Shown: positions 9,763-21,087 of the stretch, one piece after another
How positions within the stretch are numbered: the stretch's first letter is position 1
Layout of the letters: each line of letters opens with the position of its first letter
Assembly: GCA_000708835.1 (NCBI GenBank)
Contig: DF237604.1
Location: 1-46,228, forward strand
DNA length: 46,228 bases
Origin: Klebsormidium nitens
Taxonomy: Eukaryota; Streptophyta; Klebsormidiophyceae; Klebsormidiales; Klebsormidiaceae
Direction: 5' to 3'
Translations under genes and position numbers: made by a program
The notes under the pieces: generated by a model
The model's database searches: none
Seen by the model: only the letters and a program-made list of their open reading frames with translations
What the model was told of the DNA's origin: nothing

Positions 9763-11503
9763 GGCGCCGGTCTACCGCGCGGTTATTTGAGAGGTATACA
9801 ACGCTTGTGACGCAGAGAGGGAGGCCGTTAACGTATGAGATTGTGATTGGAAGCCGGTCCAACACAAGCGGATGATTAACCAGCCCTCACATAGGGATAA
9901 GCGAAGAAAACAAATTCAGATCGTACTCTCCAATTCGAGATTGTATCATAGTCGACCATCGTTGAAGAGGTCTCTGCGAGTCAACCAATCACTTAACCCT
10001 ATGAACGACTCAATGCTGTTTAACCGACAGTAGTTTTTTTGGTTATAGTTACAGTAGTTGCTCGGCTTTGCTTCCAAAGCCGCGATAGGGGAGTTTGTTG
10101 AAGACTGCGCAGGCCCACTGTTGACATCTGTAAGTAAGCCCGAGAGCTAAAGGAAAGACGTCCAGCGGAAGGAAATAGAGGAATAGTTGCAATGGAAGGG
10201 ACAGGTGGAAAACGCTGCGAGATTGCTGATCAAACGCACATTAATGGCCCTATAAGGCACCGCGACCGCATAGGCAAATGTGCTTGAGAGAGAGATCGAA
10301 CGTTGGTATGTTCATGCTCGTAGCGAAAGATCGTCGGTCGGTCTATAGATCCGAATAGGAAGAGCGATTGAACCGGAATTTTACGGTTCGTTCATCGTCA
10401 AATCTTTAGCGGCGTAGCCAACGAATGGTTGGGATGTGCCTAGATGATCTGCCCAGCTCTATCCGACGCGAAACAGCAGCCAATCGTTTTGCACCATTTT
10501 CGCGCCCTGGAAAAGAAGGCGCGTGCAGCTGCATCATTGCAATGTCCAGGCCTTCTTGAAGCGCATGTCGTGCAAATTTTTCAACAGTGCTGCACATCGA
10601 AGGCTTATCTTCTGTATCTGCAAGGTTCTCAATCACTGCGCCCTTAAGGAGAGAACCACCATCCCTAGGTCGCGGCAAATATGCCGCCTTCGAATTAGTT
10701 GGGGTACATGGTCTGCATATAGAGTTTCTTTGCAAGACTAGCTAGCGCAGCGCCCCGGGCCCACCGCGCATCACCTCGCGAATTGCAGCGTAATGAAAGA
10801 TGAGTTCGACGACGTCATGCACGTTGCTTTTATAAAATGTTCATTAAGCTGAGCCGTGAACCGTTTCATTCGCCTTATGCACCTAAAACTGGATATCCGA
10901 AGGCCTGACAGTTCTTTACATGTCATTGAAAAACACCTGCATATGTCTCCCGCGCCCATCCGAGCCTAGGCCCCAGCTGAGACACATGCTTATAGCTCCC
11001 CGCACCGTTTTCCTCACATGCGGCAATCAATGCTGTTGCTGAATTACTGGCATCTTCTTAATTCGTGTACGTCCTTATGCTCACGACCGTTTGTGCGTTA
11101 AACTGGATCGATCATTACTTCTGACATTATTTACGACCTGAGAACACTGATCCAATGTAGAGCGTTATCGTCTGGTCAAACCTTATTTGACGGTCTCCTT
11201 ATCCGACGCAAGCTGACTGTTACTTTTTTGACTCGCTACTTCAACCTTACCGTCAACGACGGTACACTCAATCTCATACGGCTAAAGAAGACATCCCTGG
11301 TTAGAACTACTCACGACATATCTACGGTCGCTTACCGCAGGAAACAAGCTTAAACTTGGTTGGATACGTTATCAACCACCGCCCGGCGGCCTGTGTTGGA
11401 ACCGCTCCAACAGATTCCATACTTGTAACCGTGACCTGTAACCCAATGTTGTCCCTGATAACTGAAGGAAGTCAGGATCCTTTTGAAGAGATCTGGAATT
11501 GTC
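9763..11503. other. Centre of the inverted gene pair (between the two 3' ends)
   Basis: This 1.7-kb spacer separates the two stop codons. Apart from the pseudogene fragment at about 10437-10777, I see no gene, no clear inverted-repeat axis and no recognisable RNA gene. Homology between the arms ends at or near the last exons, so the spacer is not a simple hairpin loop of the duplication. Confidence 0.5.
10437..10777 (-). pseudogene. Broken copy of exon 1 of the U-box/ARM gene
   Basis: Read on the minus strand, this stretch matches the first exon of the gene at 21088-21564 over most of its length. Shared words include CTTGCAAAGAA, GTGGTTCTCTCCTT, CTTCAAGAAGGCCTGGACAT and GGCTGCTGTTTCG. At the protein level AVIENLADTEDK parallels AVIEDLANAEDD, and both have ALQEGLDI and RRIELG/GRIELG blocks. 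Small insertions and deletions (for example around 10715-10750) shift the frame, and part of the middle is missing. No start or downstream exons follow. It points toward the left VWA-Cache gene. It is best read as a duplicated, decayed exon. Confidence 0.8.
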
Positions 11504-14500
11504 TTATGTTGGTCGAGCGCCCTGGTGTCGACCTGGGTTCATCATATCCTCCTCGTCAACATCAATGACCGGACGCGGCCCCCAACTCGTTCCCAGGACT
11601 TCGGCAGCCGCTGCTCCGTTCTGAGTGTTCCCATCCGTTTGAAGCGGCACTTGCTGACGTGAGTTGCCGCCAGGTTGCGCCTTCCGGCAGCAGCAACAGT
11701 ACACTACAACGATCACTATAATGATAACTACTAAACCCCCGACGCTTCCCCCAACGATTGCTCCAGTAGGTGAGCCGCCCCCCCCCGTGCCGTTGCCGGG
11801 AGCGGCTGTGGGCGCGGGCGGCGGGGCGGCATTCAATGCGCAAGTGCCGCAGCATAGAAGGTCCGAGATCGGGCTGCTCTGGGGGGGCTGTAGAACGGCG
11901 ACGCTGCTGTTGGTCGAGGGGGGGGTGGCGATGGAGCAGGGAGAGACAACTAGAGCGGGGCACCCGGAGCCGGTGCCGCAGGTGTACCCCGAAAACTGGC
12001 GGATCGTCTGCAAGAACGAAGATGGGTTAGCGTTTTGGTTTGCAGCGGTGTGGGGGCCGAAGAACGCGGAGCGGTTGGGGAACTGCTTCTCTGGTCCAAA
12101 ACGACTGAGCCTCGGAAGCAGTACATCCAAAAATATACCCAAATTGTCAACGGCTCGGTTCCAATCAGCGCCTTCCACTTTCGCAGTAACTCCATCTGAG
12201 GGCAGGTGGTCATCGCAACGGCGAGACTAGATTGTTCTCCGAAGCTTTTCAGCAAGCGAACAAGAAGAAGTGGAAGGGGCCGGTGATCTGCACGGCCGGC
12301 AGGGTGCCCCCGCTCTGGAATCCCTTCAACCAATGTTGACCAGGAACAACAATGCCCTTTGTGCATTCATATCAGGGTACAAAGCTACGGAGAGTCTCGA
12401 CCCGGGGGTGCAAACCGAGAGCGTCAGGACTCAGAATGGAGCAACGTTCCAGAAACAGGCCCTAGATCCAAGCATGGCTACGAACGAATTGTCTTGCGTG
12501 TTCTGATATTCGGGAGGAATAGTCCAACGTCGAGGCGGCGCTCCGAAACCGTCACATTGGAACGGAAAGTTTCACTTCGGAGCGGCATTGCGAGAGCGCC
12601 ACGTTGGACAGATGCGCCAAAATCGTTTCTTAAGGAGCAAGATATAGTTCAATCCGCCCTGCGTGATGCCAAACTTAAGACGTCCTGCGTGATCGCAAAT
12701 ACCGTAGCCGATTTATTGAGGAAAGTCTCACTTCGAGGCGGCATTCCGAGAGCGATACGTTGGAGCACCGCTCCAGCGTGATCCTGCTGTTCAGCTCCGC
12801 ATCCACCTCCTCCAGCGTAAAGTTTCGAAGCAGCGTGGACTGCAGCGAAAAGTCCCCCGAGGCGACGCCCACCAAGTTCCCCGACCCGTCATACACTGCG
12901 CAACACGGGAAGGGTTCCGTCGTTCACCCCTTTTTTAAAGAATCGTTAACCCAGATTTTCATTTGTGACTCCCCCGCCCCGTCAGATACTGCGCAACACA
13001 GGGGAGGCTTCGTTCACCACGTTTCTGATCGTGATGTCAGAAAGCTTCCCCGCCCAGTCGGACACTGCGCAAACACAGGGAGGTTTTCTAAACCACGTAT
13101 TATTCAAAATTTAACCCACTTCCCGCTTGTGAGACCAACCCCGCTAAAGGTAACCAATTAATACTTGAATACCTTCGCCGGTTTTGGTCAGTCGTGTGAC
13201 TTGGCGACCCCCGTGTGCGCCCAATACTCTTCTACACTCGAAGAACCAAGCCTTATAGTACGCAACACAAAACCGAGAGACTCATCTGGCAGCTTGGATG
13301 GTTAACGTGAACGTCCGATTAAAAGCTTTGGGAAATGTCCCAGAGTACGTTGGAAACTTTTTCGGACGGACCCCATTGACAACACAGCCTGCTGAGGCTC
13401 CCGGCCCCGTCGATATAAACCTCTAGAATAGGTTTAGTAAGCTTAAGTTTTAGTACTGGGACGGGTAGGGTTAGCAAGGTGGTGAGGGTGGGTACGAGTG
13501 CGGAGCGGCGGATCATTTGGGTTAAGCTTTTTAGTGTTAGCCTCGTTCTTACTAAAACTTGAGCTTACTAAAACATTTCTAGAGAGGTTTCCCGTCAATT
13601 GCCGGGAGTGGACGTGCATGTCCTACGTTAAACTCTAGAAAATCAACGACTGACGGAAGCGCCGGTTACCTGGTCTGGCTGGACTGATGACGTCCACGCG
13701 TCGCGACGCGCTCGTGTAGCGCTGTGTGAAGTAGGTTAGGTTGCTGACACCCGGGTTGTAGAAGCTCCGCGCAGCCAAAAGGTTGAAATAGGGGTACATC
13801 GATAGCAGGGCGTTTTGAAAGTCGTCCAGCTTGCCCCACACGCTGCCCGTGGCGCACGAAACCTGCTGTAGCAGCGCGTCGGACTGAGCGCTCCTCCCAA
13901 CTGCATGGCAAGAAGTGCTTCGGCGGTCGAAGGGCGTGGCATATGAAGTCGGCTCAGAGTCGTTTCGTGATGCGGAGATGAAGTTGCAGAAAGCCAAGAT
14001 TCTGGGGACACTCTCATGGGCCACGAAGTGTAAGAAGGTGCCGCGCCACGACTTTTCAGATTAGCGCGCTTCAAATCACCTCTGAAAAGCAATCTACTCA
14101 GTGATGGAAGGCATTGCGGAATCGTTGGCAGCAACTGTCTGCAGGCGCTAGCATCGCAGGATTGTAGCTGAAAGGTTTCGTGCTTCAGGCAGCTGTGTGG
14201 ACACGAGTGTTGAACACTAGAGAGTCGTTTCTTAAACCAATTCCGATATTATGGTCACACCACGGATTAATTCTTCCAAGCGTTTCCGATCAGCGCACCA
14301 TTCCAGAACTCTGTCTCGGTCCGACACAGCTAAACCCTCCCTGGTGAACGGGACTCACTGGCGCCGACAGAGAAGAAGAGGACCGTCGTCTCCTTTCTTC
14401 GAAGCTGCTGCGCTTGCACCGCTGCCGTCAGACCCGCTGCTGTCGTGTTACCCAAGCTCAGGCCGTCCGTTAAGACAAGAACCACCTGAAAGGAAAAACA

Positions 14501-17500
14501 GCACTTAGAATGCGACATTGGTTCGTTTTAACGTGAGGGATACGCCCTCACGTGGCTTCTCAGGCTCCGTAAAGGCGAACAGCATCACAACTGCCGCAAA
14601 AATGACCGAGTGGTCACGGTTGGGGCGACCGACCAGGGGGCAGTGTGGGCTTCGGGTCGCCGAACGTCACGGGTCTCAGAAGCTTCCTTTTTACCACCAG
14701 GCAAGATCAATTAATGCCAGCAGCACTGCCTCGAACCAAGAGAGTCAAACAATGGTCGACCGAATGAGCAGATTGTGCAAGCACGGTGTAAGAGATGATG
14801 AACGCTGTCAAAGCTTTCTAGAAGGTGAGATTTGGACATACAAGATCAACGACTCGGCACACAGTGCCTCTGTTGAGCATCAATTTCAGAAATCCAATCC
14901 TCAAGCACAAGCGCATTTTTATTCCATCCAGAGCCAGCTTCGTTCCACGTATTGTCTTTACGAACTTCCGAATCTGTAAAGAGTTGCATATAGCTCTTGT
15001 CAGAAGGGACGGGTGGAGAACGCGGACGTTCCGCGGGCTCCCTGATACCTCGTTCCATTAGCTCTTCGTATCCCAACAAGAAAAGTCCTACCGAACATTG
15101 ATCCCCTTGACTCATAGCCCGGGGCAAAAGTGCGGAAAAGGCAGCCGGAAACCATCTCTTTTGTTCATCCGTTTAGGCTTGACTTTCTGGAGGAAGGTAA
15201 CCTTACGGTGCTCATCATGAGATTGGAGTCCAGCTCTACCTACAGACAGGCGTGATTCTTACCCGCTCGCAAATCGTCTTCCCCAAGTCGAGCTCAAAGT
15301 CGGCGACCGTGAGCGCTTGGGTGAGCCCGGTCAACAGATCCGTCGTGCCGGAAGTGGCCGCCGTCAGATTTTGAACCGCCGCATCCAGCGCCATGATGGC
15401 TTCGTCCCCTCTGTTTACCCGGGGAACGTTGAAAGTTGTAACCTGGGCCTGGAAGCAGGGGAACGGTGGGGTTCGACACCGGAACAGCACACCGAATTAT
15501 ATCAGACCCGGTTAGCGCGTCGTTCGGGCAACTTACGTCCGGACAACATGGATCCAATCTACTCGACCCTTCACAAAAACTGATCAAGTGCGATTCTTTT
15601 GAAAGCGCATTTTCCGCGACTTTTCGTACTAAGTTCTGGATGAGTCTGCTGCCTTGTAAGGAACTTCTTGCAAAGACGACAACTGTGGCAGCAAAGTGCT
15701 GCAGTAGCTGGAGAAAGGCTCTCTGGTGGGTCGAAGTACCAAAGACGACTTGAGGAGTCGACTCGGTTGTCCTTACGTGACGGGTTCACACAGGTTTCCG
15801 AAACCATAGAAACGGATCATGACGGCCCCGCGTTCTGCTCTGGCAAAAGGAGCAATTACTTTAATACGTGCTACGAACGTGTCAATCTCCCAGGCAACAA
15901 AGCATGAACGTCGCACAGCGGATGCAAGGCAAAGCGATAACCTGATGAAGCATCCACCTCGATTTATAGAGACAGGACGTGGCTCTGATTCCGCGCCGTC
16001 TCTTTCATGAAGGATTACTCCGCCGTTCGACTGTGTAAACAGCGGAGGGGCTTCACCAGACTTTGAACTTTGAACCCCATCACATGAGCACTCTCAACGA
16101 AGCACACCGAAAGCTGTTCGCAGAATTACTTTTTACGGAAACCCTTTCAAGTTTCGGGACGGACACCGCTACCCGTTGACTGGTGAAAGTATTGGCCATG
16201 TTGCCAAGCACCGCAGTCAATCTGCTCCCACCACGCACAGCTATGGGGCTACGAGATCCGCACAAGGGTTTGACCCGGGCGGAAAGCGCTGCGGACGACT
16301 CACAAACTGTCCGTATGCTGTCGTCAGCACCTGGGGCCCCGTCGAGTTGGAAACCGTCACCACGGCGACCACGTCAAAGGCTCTCAGAGACTCGAACAGC
16401 GCCGAGACGGTCGCCTGCATCGCAGCCAGCTTCGTGACGCCGGCAGCCGTGCCGAAGGCGACCGGCGAATTCACAAAGGGCCCCAGGTCCAGCAGAAGAA
16501 CGAGCAGCTTGGTCTGGGAGGCCGCACCAGCGAACCTGATTCGTGTAGGAAAGGAGGCGGGTTAGTCTGGTAACTGACGAGTGACTTAACAGTTGAGTGA
16601 CTTAAGAAAGGCGCCCGGGGGACGGGTGGGGTTAGCCTGGTGGTTAGGGTGGGTTCGGGTGCGGAGCAGGTGATTGTTGGGTTAGGTTTTTAGTTTGCTT
16701 GTTCGGAGTTCGTAAATTTGAAGTTACTCACCCTTAAGTCACTCCGGAGTTGCCAGTATCGGCGAGTTGACTCATCTGCCAAATCTGAGCCCGTACTGAA
16801 AGTTAGGGGTGTTCCAGTGAGCTTCATGCACCATCAGTTGCGACTTTCCGTTGCGATGGCAAACAGGAAAGAGTGGCGCATCTCCATTCACCGCAAGGAC
16901 TCACAAGTACTCAGCATTGTGGGGTCTTGGGCTTCACCATCTGCTTCCAAAACTTATAAGATAACAAGTTTTTCAAATGTTGGACAAAACTAGAAAGCAC
17001 AAGACGTCAGCGGCGTGTGGAAGTCGTTAAACTTTGAGCTCCGATTGATAGCGAAGTCCAAGAAGTCGCGCACTTAGGGCAGCGCACAGGCCAGGGCAGA
17101 GGTCGGCCTTTTAAAGCGGAGGAAAGCTTTATTTGATACAAAAGTCCTTGATGCAGTCCCAACGATTTGTACTACCCCACAAATCGAAACAGGCGAGCTA
17201 CATACGAAGTCTACAGCCACAGATACGCAGCCGACCCGGAAAAATCAGGAAAATCAACCAAGGCCAGTATTGTCGACAATTCCGCCGCTGATGATTTGGT
17301 TTCAGGTCTACAGAGAGAACCTAAAACCCAGGTTGTGGCTGGAACGTGACATCCAACAAGGCATGGGCGAATCACGTTCGGGAGACGTCGCCACTTTGCC
17401 CGCTTGCAGCTTCTTGACAGCGAACTTTATTTCAGTGACAGACCAAAGGGTTCATGAGACGCTCTTCACTTTGACCTCTCTCAGAATACTGGTCGAACTG

Positions 17501-19947
17501 GCTTATAACACGGCTTGATTGTGAGCTGAAGCAAGTGAGACACTCTTTTCAAGTATGAGATCCGGTTCGAACTCCGCAGAGCTACCAAGAAAGCGGAGAG
17601 TGTTTCAGTGATTTACCAAGGCCGTCTTCGTGGGTCGTAGCTCGGAGTGCACTGCACTCCACTGCCATCGGCAAGTGCGAACTGATCGTAAGCCTGCAAG
17701 ACAGATCACAGTCTTTATAAAAGTTCCACATATTGACTTTGCTCAATGGGCAGCACTCAGCGCTGTCATTACTATCAAGAGTTCTGTATCGCAACTGGCT
17801 ACGAGCTACAAGTTGCAGATATGAAGAAATTTGTCCGGATGGCTGGGATGAGTAAGAAATGATTCAGAAGCCAGCTGCCGGATTGCTTGACCAGCAACGT
17901 ATAAGTTCCCTTTCTGGAGAAACAGACAGCCGGATAACATCAACCGGATTGTCACTGACTGAATTTTACCAACAATCTCAAGACACGTTCCACCAGATTC
18001 CTGAAATTTTACCGACAATCTCAAGACACGTTCCACCAGATTCCTGAAACTTTTGACAACTTGAGCTCCATCACCGGCAATATCCTTCACACAGAAGTGT
18101 GTCAAAACTTGGCGGCTACAAACACAAGATTCAAGCTTGAGAATTGCTAATATGTCGCAAATTCGCAGGAACTGATTCGTCCTCTGACGGATCATACGGA
18201 ACGTGCCTTACCACAGCGGGGAAGATGCGCATCACTCCTGATGCGCTGCCATAAAAGGCAAAGTCCGGAAAGTCACTGGCCAAGGGTTGAGGAACGACGG
18301 TCTTGTATCTGTTGTCTAGTGGTTTCTGGACACAGATGTCTCTCTGCAGGTAATTGGTACGCAGGCGGGCGTTCACGGCGCCTGGATTCGGGGCAGGGGC
18401 TTTCTTCACACCAACCCCATTAGGTAACCTACAAAAGAATGTAGTGGGCTGGCCAGGTGTCAAAAGGAACCAAAATCTTAACGAAAGGTATTGGCCATTC
18501 CAAATTTTTGATTGTGAAACACACGGTCATCAAGGGCCCATGAATTTCCTTTAGGCAATGGCTGCCCCAGCCCGATTGAAAGGACTAGTGGCATCCAAGG
18601 AACAGCTTCACAGACAAGGATTAGGCCCGTTCCTTGGACAGCGGCAGCTTCTTGCACGAGCTTTCTACAGTTAATAGGAGAGGTAGAAGGACGGTCTTGA
18701 ACCAAAGGCAACAATGGACTTTCTGGTATTCTGTCATCTGAAGGCTTTTCATGCCAACAACTGTGCTCTTGTAGGCCTAGGTCCTGTGCACACTCTGAGA
18801 AAAGGACAACTGCCCCCACAGACTGCTTGTCCCAACACTATGCAGAAAATCAAAGTTGGGATAGATTTTGGTCTCACCTAATGTTGGATTGTTCGTAAGA
18901 AAACAAAAGGTTGCTGCATGTCGCATTGTTGCAGGCCGGTTGTGACCCTTGCCCAATGTTGAAGCAGGCGGTTGTCATGGAAGAAACAGGTGCGAGAGTG
19001 CAAGCAAGGGCTGAGACATTTGAACCGCATGCCGCGATTGCCGCTGCAGACAAGATTGGCAAAACTTGGTCAGATACAAAAGATCTATCATAAATCTAGC
19101 TATTTGATCTGCAAATGGCTTCTTGATTATGAGACGGAAGCCTAAAACTGTACCTTACCTTGTCCAGCTGTGATGTTGGATTCGTGGAGTTCTTCCAGGA
19201 AAATAACCCTACAACTGGCCCCCACGCCGTGTCTGGAATACTCTAAGCTTTAATATTTTTCGATGTGTCACAAGCAACTCAGCATTTTACCATGAACAGT
19301 GAACAAATATCCTTGAAAAGTAAGAATCAAGTTATCTTGTCTCTTAGAGCAATTGCTTCCGAGGATTCTATCGCAGCCAGCGCAGGACCAAAGGGTAGCA
19401 ATGACCTACTTTTTCGGATTGTAAAGTGTGTGTATTAGTGGGATTCAATAGGAACACACCTGGATGCTTGGTTGCAATGCACAAACAGAGCGGAAGCACA
19501 TGCTCGCCAACGTCAAATAGGTCTCATGGCTGGCATTGCTCTGAATAGTTGTCAAACCCCGCACACAGCATTATACCCTGTTCTCTTTCTGGCAATTTTA
19601 GAAATGGTGCCTCGAGCAGATCCCATGGGAGAACTGATGCTCAAGGCGCTTGCTCTCTAGCAGCAGCCTTCACAGCGATGAATACTCTGGATATGTTGGA
19701 TTTCCCACAAGAATACAAGAGTCTATACTTAGAATACCAAGGTGGCCAACTCTGGAGTGGATCAATGGGCAAACTTACCACACGCATTCTCCTCATTGAC
19801 AGCTGCGCTGATTGCCCCTTGCACCGCAATCTGCTCCTTCTGTGCCATCACATTTGCAATGCTGCTGCCCGATGCTTGACTCCGTGCGCCAGGCCATGCC
19901 GCACTCAGGAACACGACTACAAAGCTGGCTGTCAAAGTGAAGTGCAT
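11504..19947 (-). CDS. VWA-Cache type I membrane protein, right copy (inverted paralogue)
   Basis: Ten exons on the minus strand give 690 aa: 19947-19779, 19043-18878, 18428-18212, 17693-17617, 16535-16304, 15448-15263, 14485-14359, 13900-13670, 12895-12732 and 12007-11504. Exons 1-9 have exactly the lengths of the left copy (169, 166, 217, 77, 232, 186, 127, 231 and 164 nt) with identical phases. The last exon is 9 nt longer. Features match: signal peptide ending near SQ24, YDPRRRPW, degenerate metal-site motif DLGPF, GTTD, TDG, a Cache-like block with YDGSGNLVGVASGD, a Val/Ile-rich helix (about 604-627) followed by CCCCRK, and tail motif DEEDMMNP. The conserved frame despite diverged introns implies selection on protein. 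Substitutions are mostly conservative by eye. Function is as uncertain as for its partner. Confidence 0.85.
12527..12775 (-). repeat. Copies of the 3' end of exon 9, right copy
   Basis: The exon 9/donor junction at 12721-12775 (plus strand GTCTCACTTCGAGGCGGCAT) is repeated at about 12562-12614 (GTTTCACTTCGGAGCGGCAT) and, more weakly, at about 12527-12560. All lie downstream of exon 9 in the gene's direction. This mirrors what is seen around exon 9 of the left gene. Confidence 0.6.
12884..13090 (-). repeat. Copies of the 5' end of exon 9 with acceptor, right copy
   Basis: The acceptor and first bases of exon 9 (plus strand CCCGTCATACACTGCGCAAC at 12885) recur at about 12978 (CCCGTCAGATACTGCGCAAC) and 13053 (CCAGTCGGACACTGCGCAAA). 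Each copy keeps the CAG acceptor in the gene's direction, so intron 8 carries decoy acceptors. Confidence 0.65.
13420..13588. mobile_element. Foldback element with GGTTAGGGTGGGT-type core, intron 8 of right copy
   Basis: Arms of roughly 36-42 bp at 13420-13455 and 13546-13588 are inverted copies; for example TTTAGTAAGCTTAAGTTTTA answers TAAAACTTGAGCTTACTAAA. Between them lies a core with GGGACGGGTAGGGTTAGC, AGGGTGGGTACGAGTGCGGA and a TTGGGTTAAG block. The core, but not the arms, resembles the element at 16595-16744. It has no coding capacity. Confidence 0.6.
16595..16744. mobile_element. Foldback element of the same core family, intron 4 of right copy
   Basis: A perfect 12-bp inverted repeat (GAGTGACTTAAG at 16595 and CTTAAGTCACTC at 16733) encloses a core with GGGACGGGTGGGGTTAGC, TTAGGGTGGGTTCGGGTGCG and a TTGGGTTAGG block. 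It is the second member of the family seen at 13420-13588. The two have similar cores but unrelated arms. Confidence 0.6.
17963..18048. repeat. Two-copy 43-bp tandem repeat, intron 3 of right copy
   Basis: Two nearly identical 43-bp units start at 17963 and 18006, with one base difference seen (ACCAACAATC against ACCGACAATC). They lie inside an intron and have no coding role. Confidence 0.75.
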
Positions 19948-21087
19948 TTTAGGAGCAGCAACACAAAGTGGGACCACACAGAGATTGCGAAAGATGCTCG
20001 GGCCTGGAGGAAACAATATCTGACCGCCTTTAAGAATCGTTGCAGCTGGAAGGCGCTTGCCTTGGTGATTGTTCGCACCAAATCCAATTGAGCTAGGGTC
20101 AAGGCAAATGGATGTTTGGGTACCTACTTCTTTTCCAAGGCCGTAGCGTGAGCCATGGACCTAATCATGCAGGGGGAACCCCCAACTACCTAGGTAAACC
20201 TAGGCAACCCTCTGAAGCTTACGCCGATGGTAGGTACCTATTGTTACCTTCTACTGTAGGCTACCACAGTAGGTAGGTAGGTACCGGTACCGGTATGGCG
20301 GCGTAGGCCATGATGTCGTTACTAGGTAGGTACCGTACTCCAAACTTGGCCAAGCAGCATGTGACATGGTCCCGGTACCTACGGAGTCACGAGTGGCTTT
20401 GGCCGGACTGTACAGCGTACAACATCATAGGTACCGTACCGTACGGTGCAGAAAGTGCTGAACAAAGGTACCAGACTCCAGTGTCCAGACTCGTGCTCAA
20501 AAGCGCACGGACGGTGACGGAAGTTGGAACGTAGGTACACCGTACCGTTACGTAAGTCTGCAAGTCTCAGATCCGACGTCATCGATATCAAGCAAAAGCG
20601 ATTATCTGTGCATGGCCAGCCTAACCACATACCAAAACCCTATGGTGAACTGAGGTCAGTCACAGGCTAGTGACAAACCCTATGGCGTTCCGCCAAGGGT
20701 CCGCCTTGACCCACCGTAAACGGCCATACTAACCCCACCAAGATCAGTACAACCCGAAACTGGCCGAGGCTTCTTCGGGCACCGAGTCTCATCTACCGGG
20801 TAGTAAGCGCCCGGTTCAGAATACGGACACGACGTTGGAGTTTCGCCGTCGACAAGCGGTGCCAAGTTCCAACCTACAGTACCGCTGTCCGGACCGCCTA
20901 GCCGGAAGTTGAGACTTGCAAAGTCACGAACAGGATAGGTACTGTTTTGACAAGATGAAGGCTTGCCTTTCTTTCAAACCTGTCTATGGCAGGCGTTTCG
21001 AAGCTCACAGAGCTCTGCGTTGGTTCCTTCGCTGATTCAAAACCCAGCTCCACCATCTCGTGCAACATTCTGCCATAGAATCTGGAT
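19948..21087. promoter_or_regulatory. Shared upstream region of two divergent genes, GGTACC-rich
   Basis: This 1.1-kb spacer lies between the start of the minus-strand VWA-Cache gene and the plus-strand U-box gene. Between about 20118 and 20560 it is crowded with GTAC words: GGTACC, GTAGGTAC and CCGTACCGTACGG, with a GTAGGTAGGTAGGTACCGG stretch at about 20269. GTAC is the known core bound by plant SBP-domain factors, but the density may simply reflect a simple repeat. ATCATGCA plus GGGGGAACCCCC is at 20164-20183. The rest (20570-21087) shows nothing I recognise. Calling this a bidirectional promoter is inference from position. Confidence 0.4.
20164..20183. repeat. ATCATGCA + G5/C5 snap-back signature, right flank
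   Basis: ATCATGCA followed directly by GGGGGAACCCCC, then ACTACCTAGGTAAACCTAGG. It matches the signature at 51-74 in the same orientation, about 20.1 kb away, at the opposite outer flank of the gene pair. A GGTACC-rich tract follows. Confidence 0.5.

Noticed and set aside
11664-12230. 188-codon plus-strand open frame
   Set aside because: It is the reverse shadow of the last exon of the right VWA-Cache gene, which has a matching paralogue and sensible domains.
17560-17582. GGTTCGAACTC word resembling a tRNA T-arm
   Set aside because: No acceptor, D- or anticodon-arm pairing could be found around it, and it lies in an intron of the right gene.
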